A stretch of DNA of 64,000 bases from an uncultured Eubacteriales bacterium (lineage in GTDB: Bacteria > Bacillota > Clostridia > Peptostreptococcales > Anaerovoracaceae), in NCBI GenBank assembly GCA_902798745.1, contig CADBXM010000006.1, positions 1 through 64,000 on the forward strand, in the 5' to 3' direction. The position numbers and the translations under genes are program-made. A model generated the notes under the pieces. The model was not told the origin of the DNA, made no database searches, and saw only the letters and a list, made by a program, of their open reading frames with translations. Positions 59,763 to 64,000 of this stretch are shown piece by piece (positions within the stretch are counted from its first letter, which is position 1; every line of letters starts with the position of its first letter).

Positions 59763-60707
59763 TTATTGGTTATCATATGCATCAGGAGTCTCCTCATAGT
59801 CTCTGCGCCTCTTTATGAGAAGAGCTCCCAGAACTACAAGTGCAAGAACGCATGCGGCTCCGATAACTCCGATTTTGATAAGCTGGCGTTGAGAATCGGT
59901 CAGACCCTCGTCCTGCGGAAGTGCTTCCGGAGTATCGTTGTCTTCGATCTTTATATTTTCAGGCTCTGAAGCCTGTGGTGTAGGGTTGTCGCTAATAGTT
60001 GTACCATCGGCGTTTGTATTAGCATTTCCAGTTCCATCTCCTACCCCCGCGTTAGCGTTATTGCCTCTGTTTCCTCCGTTCACGACTTCTGTCACGGTCG
60101 TTGTCGTGGTTGAGGTCTCAGCTTTTGTGTAGACAAAATTGAAGATATTTTCTGCTTCGTCCTTTTTAAGAGTACGAGCGATATTATTAGCCTCCGGTTT
60201 GTACCCTTCCACATACTGATACGATACTACCGGCATGTCACCAGCCATTCCGTAATACTCAGCCGATGGAATAAGAGTTTTCCCGTTTTCGTCAACATAA
60301 TTAACAGTGTATTTTACAAGGCCGCCCTTCATTCCGTAAGCGACTGTGAATGAAGCGTCTCCGTCCACTGTGTGTTTGTAGTCCACAAGCTGAAGCTGGC
60401 TTATTTCATCGTTGTCGTGCCCGGCTATCTTGAAGCCTCTTGCGTAGTATTTATCAGCTACGTCTTTGTTAAGTACGGGCTTATATTCATCAGAATTGAT
60501 GTCAAGCTGCACCTCTTGACCCAGTTTCAACCCTTTAATGACCTTCACTGTAGATCCGTCACTGAAAGTGCCCGAATTGCCGGAATACACTGTAACTGTG
60601 TATGTAACGCCGGCATCGTCGATATCTGCGAAAACAGCCATGCATGAAAGTCCCGCAGCCATGATAAGACTAAGGAAGATAATGAAAAGTCTATTTAGCT
60701 TTCTCAT
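59763..60707 (-). CDS. MucBP-like domain surface protein
   Basis: A 315-residue surface protein. Signal peptide (MRKLNRLFIIF ... ending MAVFA), a beta-rich region, a MucBP-like segment (about 140-200: VKYTVNYVDENGKTLIPSAEYYG ... FNFVYTKAE), a Thr/Asn/Gly-rich linker, then a membrane helix (VIGAACVLALVVLGALL) and KRRRDYEE tail. Just before the helix is ALPQDEG, a possible degenerate LPxTG. Of two adjacent ATGs the second (60707) is better spaced from AAAGGAGG. It overlaps the previous gene and is 3 bases from the sortase-like gene, so it is in the same operon. Confidence 0.8.
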   Translation of the reverse strand: MRKLNRLFIIFLSLIMAAGLSCMAVFADIDDAGVTYTVTVYSGNSGTFSDGSTVKVIKGLKLGQEVQLDINSDEYKPVLNKDVADKYYARGFKIAGHDNDEISQLQLVDYKHTVDGDASFTVAYGMKGGLVKYTVNYVDENGKTLIPSAEYYGMAGDMPVVSYQYVEGYKPEANNIARTLKKDEAENIFNFVYTKAETSTTTTTVTEVVNGGNRGNNANAGVGDGTGNANTNADGTTISDNPTPQASEPENIKIEDNDTPEALPQDEGLTDSQRQLIKIGVIGAACVLALVVLGALLIKRRRDYEETPDAYDNQ

Positions 60708-61476
60708 CATTGCCTCCTTTCTGCTTTCTGAAAAGCCACGCAAGGACAATAAGCAGTAATCCACTTACAAGACATATAGCCGACCACATCATCATTCTAC
60801 TGTGATCGCCGGTGTACACCTTCTTTGTCTTTTTGATCGTCTTTTCGGTTTTAGCTACTTTTTCAACTGCAAATCTCAGATTGAGTTCACCATCAGTATC
60901 CATGTAGTCGTTCACTTCGGTCTCACCGTCGAACGCGACGTGGAGTACTACCTTGCCGCTCTCGTCCTTTTTCAGAGATTGTATGAAGAACCACTCATCG
61001 AGCGCATTGGTGGCAGGCTCAAGACCCTCCATTTCATTGCTTGGATTCTTCAGGTTCTGGACTTTTGTCTCACCGCCTACTTTATCGTTGCCGAAGAGCA
61101 CTTCTCTGTTGCCGTTCTTGTCGTAATGTGTCAGCTCGTAAGTATAACCGCCGTTCTCGGCTTCACCCGTGCCGCTTACTTTCTTTTTGGCAGATGTTTT
61201 CTCAAGTGTCTGGACGATGCTGTTCTCCATATACCAATCGGTATCGTCATCAGCTTCATTAGTATATGTGACTGTAAATGTGACGTCATCGCCCGGTTGC
61301 AGATCTTCTACAGCCTTTGCTATAGTTGCGCTGCTGAATGTGCTCTCAATGCTGCTTCCATCATAGACACATTCGCCTTTATGCTCTGTGCTCTCAGCCA
61401 GTACAGAGAATGTTCCGCCAATGGTAAGTGCCAACGATATAGTGAGAACCGGAATGATGTTGTATCTTTTTTTCAT
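60691..61476 (-). CDS. Secreted single-pass surface protein with YTGD-type C-terminal signal
   Basis: A 261-residue protein: signal peptide (residues 1-27), a beta-rich ectodomain (ATIAKAVEDLQPGDDVTFTVTY, typical of Camelysin/TasA-like and SrtB-type substrates), then VYTGDHSRMMMW, a membrane helix (SAICLVSGLLLIVLAWL) and RKQKGG tail. The TGD motif ahead of the helix resembles the non-LPxTG sorting signals seen in Clostridia; this is inference. Its ribosome binding site is AGGAGGTG. Confidence 0.75.
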   Translation of the reverse strand: MKKRYNIIPVLTISLALTIGGTFSVLAESTEHKGECVYDGSSIESTFSSATIAKAVEDLQPGDDVTFTVTYTNEADDDTDWYMENSIVQTLEKTSAKKKVSGTGEAENGGYTYELTHYDKNGNREVLFGNDKVGGETKVQNLKNPSNEMEGLEPATNALDEWFFIQSLKKDESGKVVLHVAFDGETEVNDYMDTDGELNLRFAVEKVAKTEKTIKKTKKVYTGDHSRMMMWSAICLVSGLLLIVLAWLFRKQKGGNDEKAK

Positions 61477-61487
61477 ATCGGCACCTC

Positions 61488-62372
61488 CTATTTGACTGTC
61501 AGCGAACCGCTTTCCGTCTTGTCATTATAGACGGCAGTCACGTTGCTGACTCCCCACTGGCTCTTTATAGCGTCATTTATGTTATGAGTTTGTATAGCCT
61601 GCACGTCCGCTTCGATAAAGAATACGCAGTCGTCATACTGATACTCATATTTGTAGACTGTCTTAGTCTTATTTCCATCTGAATACGTTTCTGTCGTCTC
61701 GTTAACTTTTCCGAGATCGATGATCTCCTTATCGATACTGACCTTGTCGAAGAGAAGTGCTGATGTATCATCCGGATCCAGATCCGATTTATAGTAGTAA
61801 GTATTGGATTCTGCCGTCTGTTCTTTTTTATTGAGCGCCCAAGCATTGCTGTTGTATCCCTCTTTACCTTTGTAAAAAAGATGTATACGAGATGGTTTCA
61901 ACTTGGAAGACTTCACAAGTACCGGATCGTTATTCTCGTCCTTAACAACATTGCCGTCAGCATCCTTCTGAGGCTCCATCCAGTATTTTCTGACCGTAAG
62001 TCTTACAAATTCATCGATATCACTGCCATTCTGCGCAGCAATTTCCTCTTTGTAATGTTTGCCCGGCTCAATAGATCCGAGTTTCTCGGATTTGCCATTT
62101 TTATGATCGTATCCAAGTGTTGTAGCTAACTCACCTGTCACCTTGCTTCCGCTATCCAGGTCGTTCTTGTGACCGGCACGCTCACAGACGTCCTTGCCGT
62201 TCTCAATGAGATGAACCTGCAGGTGATTGAGATAGAATTGAGCGCGATAGTATTCGCTCTGTATGTCTAGCACTGTCTTCGCAGCAGCGAACGTTCCGGC
62301 GCTAAGGAACAATGCTGCAACTACAAGCAGAACCAATGAGCGTTTTGACATTTTTGATCTTTTATTCTTCAT
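61488..62372 (-). CDS. Secreted TasA/Camelysin-like protein
   Basis: A 294-residue secreted protein without a C-terminal anchor. Its N-terminus is basic plus hydrophobic (LVLLVVAALFLSAGTFAAAKT), similar to SipW-type signals but without the AYFTD box. The ectodomain contains EEIAAQNGSDIDEFVRLTVRKYW, the kind of beta-sandwich strand seen in TasA/CalY proteins, and the same layout as its neighbour. It lies 12 bases after the neighbour's stop, with GGGAGGTGA before the ATG. Confidence 0.65.
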   Translation of the reverse strand: MKNKRSKMSKRSLVLLVVAALFLSAGTFAAAKTVLDIQSEYYRAQFYLNHLQVHLIENGKDVCERAGHKNDLDSGSKVTGELATTLGYDHKNGKSEKLGSIEPGKHYKEEIAAQNGSDIDEFVRLTVRKYWMEPQKDADGNVVKDENNDPVLVKSSKLKPSRIHLFYKGKEGYNSNAWALNKKEQTAESNTYYYKSDLDPDDTSALLFDKVSIDKEIIDLGKVNETTETYSDGNKTKTVYKYEYQYDDCVFFIEADVQAIQTHNINDAIKSQWGVSNVTAVYNDKTESGSLTVK

Positions 62373-62384
62373 GCCGTCACCTCC

Positions 62385-62876
62385 CTACTCCGCACTGATG
62401 GAATTTATCTTCCATCCTTTAGGAATAGCTACTTTGTCACCGTCATAAGTGACTCTTTGTGACTCATGAACGACAGTGATCTCAAAGTCGATCGGGTCAC
62501 CCGGATCGATCTTGCCGCTTACGTCCACCTTGAACATGGATGCTTCTTTGCCGACAGGCAAAACTTTCTTGTAGTACCAGAAGCCATCGCTGCCTTTGAC
62601 CCAATCCTTGTTATTGGTGGAATTCTCTTTCATGTGTTTTTCATCGCCAAAGACTTTGAGACGCACAACCATATCGGTTTCACCGGTGTTTGTTATGGTG
62701 GCCTCCTTATTATTACCATCGAATTCTTCTTCGATTTCAGTCTGTCCGCTCAAGTTGACCACAGCGCCGCCTTTGGCATTCTCATAGTCTGTAAAGTAAG
62801 CAAGTGTAAATCCCACGCTTGCAGTAAGACACAATATGAGGCTCAGCGCTATGATAAGCTTATTTTTGTTTCTCAT
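62385..62876 (-). CDS. SipW-dependent TasA-like secreted fibre protein
   Basis: A 163-residue protein with a SipW-type signal peptide: short basic start, hydrophobic core and the box TLAYFTDYENAKG. In Bacillus this signal is cleaved by signal peptidase SipW, and the mature TasA polymerises into biofilm fibres. The mature part has ATITNTGETDMVVRLKVFG and IDPGDPIDFEITVVHE, strands like those of TasA/Camelysin. No SipW gene is in view; it may lie beyond the right edge. GGGAGGAAGC precedes the ATG. Confidence 0.8.
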   Translation of the reverse strand: MRNKNKLIIALSLILCLTASVGFTLAYFTDYENAKGGAVVNLSGQTEIEEEFDGNNKEATITNTGETDMVVRLKVFGDEKHMKENSTNNKDWVKGSDGFWYYKKVLPVGKEASMFKVDVSGKIDPGDPIDFEITVVHESQRVTYDGDKVAIPKGWKINSISAE

Positions 62877-62897
62877 TATTGCTTCCTCCCGTGTCTG

Positions 62898-64000
62898 TTA
62901 TTTGTTTTCAGCTGATGCAGGCTCTGAGCCACCATCCTGTATAGGATCTTGTCCGTGTTCGTACTTGTTGACGACTCCACCGCCGGGACCGTGACCATTA
63001 TGTTTATTATTCGCTTCGGCCTGCCATCCAACGACATATGCCGTTCCACTATCCGAGTCAGTCTTGGTGATTTCTGTTATCGTGATAGGATCATCCTGCT
63101 TGTAATTGCCGGAATACTCTTCGATTACTTTTATCGTTTCGACCGCGACCGGAATGTTGTTCAGTACGGCTTCTTTTGTAACACCCTCATTTTTGTCGAA
63201 GGATATTCCGATATGGTTGGTGTAGATTTCTTTATTATTGGAGTCCTTTCCGACTATCTTGAATGAGAATGCGACATTCTGTCCGTCATCGACATAACCA
63301 TCGATGGTTTTCTTGAGTTTCAGCATCTTGCAGATGTACTCATTGGTAATGGTGAATGTCTCAGTCTCATCGGTGACCTGCTGAGGCAGATACGTTGTGT
63401 TGTAGCTGCGGAGCATCGGCGCTTGCTTCTTAGCGTCAGCGTCAGTTATCTCGTTTTCGTCCCTGACCTCTACCACGCTCCAGCCGGCGTCTCCGGCAGC
63501 AGGTGTGATGGTCACCTCCTGGTCTTCGGACCCATCTTCATTTATTTTGATGTAACCGATGCTTACGATTTCGTCATCCGTTGAAGTTGCGGCGTCGGCG
63601 CCGGAACTGTAATGGGTTTTATGCTTCCAACTGAATGAATAGCCGTTTTTCTTATCGAGAATGACAGTATCGACAGAAGTCGAGCCATACATTATCTTTA
63701 CCGCGACTTTATCAGGCCTTACATAATCGGATACTTCTCCATCGCCTATCCATTCCTTTATGACGTTGTGATCGTATACGATATCTCTTGATATCATCTT
63801 TACTCCGAGGGAATTGTCAAAAGTAATGGTCTTGTTATCATCGAGAACGCTGACGAACATCGGCTGAGGCGTCCAGAGCTTGCTGCCGATCTCTTTCGAC
63901 TTTCCGACGAGAAGATAGAGACCGTTCCCCTTATTCACGGTGATGCTGAACGAAGCATTTCCGTCATTGCCGAAAGTTGCCGTCGCGGTCTGTGCTTCAG
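62898..64000 (-). CDS. Pilin/Cna_B-like surface protein, partial (5' end beyond the window)
   Basis: The last 365 or so residues of a surface protein that runs off the right edge; the frame stays open to base 64000 (EAQTATATFGNDGNASFSITVNKGNGLYLLVGKS and on). The visible part has Cna_B/isopeptide-pilin-like strands: FTITNEYICKMLKLKKTIDGYVDDGQNVAFSFKIVG, then a terminal Gly/Asn/Glu-rich tail without LPxTG or a membrane helix. The stop codon lies 21 bases before the TasA-like gene. It is probably the first visible gene of the operon. Confidence 0.75.
   Translation of the reverse strand, partial: EAQTATATFGNDGNASFSITVNKGNGLYLLVGKSKEIGSKLWTPQPMFVSVLDDNKTITFDNSLGVKMISRDIVYDHNVIKEWIGDGEVSDYVRPDKVAVKIMYGSTSVDTVILDKKNGYSFSWKHKTHYSSGADAATSTDDEIVSIGYIKINEDGSEDQEVTITPAAGDAGWSVVEVRDENEITDADAKKQAPMLRSYNTTYLPQQVTDETETFTITNEYICKMLKLKKTIDGYVDDGQNVAFSFKIVGKDSNNKEIYTNHIGISFDKNEGVTKEAVLNNIPVAVETIKVIEEYSGNYKQDDPITITEITKTDSDSGTAYVVGWQAEANNKHNGHGPGGGVVNKYEHGQDPIQDGGSEPASAENK

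Noticed and set aside
1-64000. CRISPR arrays, prophage, insertion sequences
   Set aside because: No spaced direct repeats of CRISPR type, no transposase, integrase or phage structural gene was found in the window.

Overview
The window looks like a chromosomal segment of a low-to-mid GC, Gram-positive anaerobe of the class Clostridia. The evidence is the mix of Firmicutes-type genes (Asp23/Gls24, IreB, DUF896, zinc-type L28 and L32), a Spo0A-type DNA-binding domain, an AmmeMemoRadiSam pair, and LPxTG-like cell-wall-anchored adhesins. A family such as Anaerovoracaceae (Family XIII) would fit, but the sequence alone does not settle this.

Layout. 1-6.8 kb (minus strand): the 5' tip of an unknown gene, an NSS-type Na+/amino-acid symporter, a class A penicillin-binding protein with a polyglutamine tail, and a membrane-anchored, apparently degenerate M20-like protein. 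6.9-28.2 kb (plus strand): housekeeping genes in recognisable Firmicutes order: rpmB, asp23-like, recG, rsmD, coaD, a coiled-coil gene and tmcAL; then tRNA-Pro(CGG) on the minus strand; then rpmF, ftsK, rimO, pgsA, cinA and recA (with an SOS box); then rplU, rpmA and obg; then a ComEA-like gene, a free-standing Spo0A C-terminal domain and a DUF896 gene; then alaS, ireB and ruvX. Several usual neighbours are absent: fakA between asp23 and recG, the Prp protease gene between rplU and rpmA, and rny after recA.

28.3-39.7 kb is accessory. It holds a four-gene cassette (membrane protein, iron-sulfur flavodoxin with a zinc ribbon, EthD-like barrel, seven-repeat LVIVD propeller), two wall-active or exported proteins, a slipin, two membrane proteins, the AMMECR1/MEMO-like fusion with its radical SAM partner, and a small secreted Ig-like protein. 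A gene-poor stretch of about 0.75 kb follows.

40.4-64 kb (minus strand) is one large surface-structure locus, read from the right edge leftward: the end of a pilin-like Cna_B protein, a SipW/TasA-type protein and a relative, two single-pass surface proteins (one with a MucBP-like domain), a sortase-fold protein that lacks the expected catalytic His and Arg, and three giant adhesins of 1666, 2893 and 1583 residues that share an N-terminal anchor and module. The adhesins show several signs of instability: a 19-bp tandem duplication that frameshifts the sorting signal of the 1583-residue adhesin, a G8 tract inside the 2893-residue gene, a 99-bp identical 3' end shared by those two genes, and loss of the LPxTG motif in the 2893-residue protein. 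This locus is the best candidate in the window for an undescribed system: a switchable wall-anchored/released adhesin set combined with a TasA-like fibre and a sortase-like pseudoenzyme.
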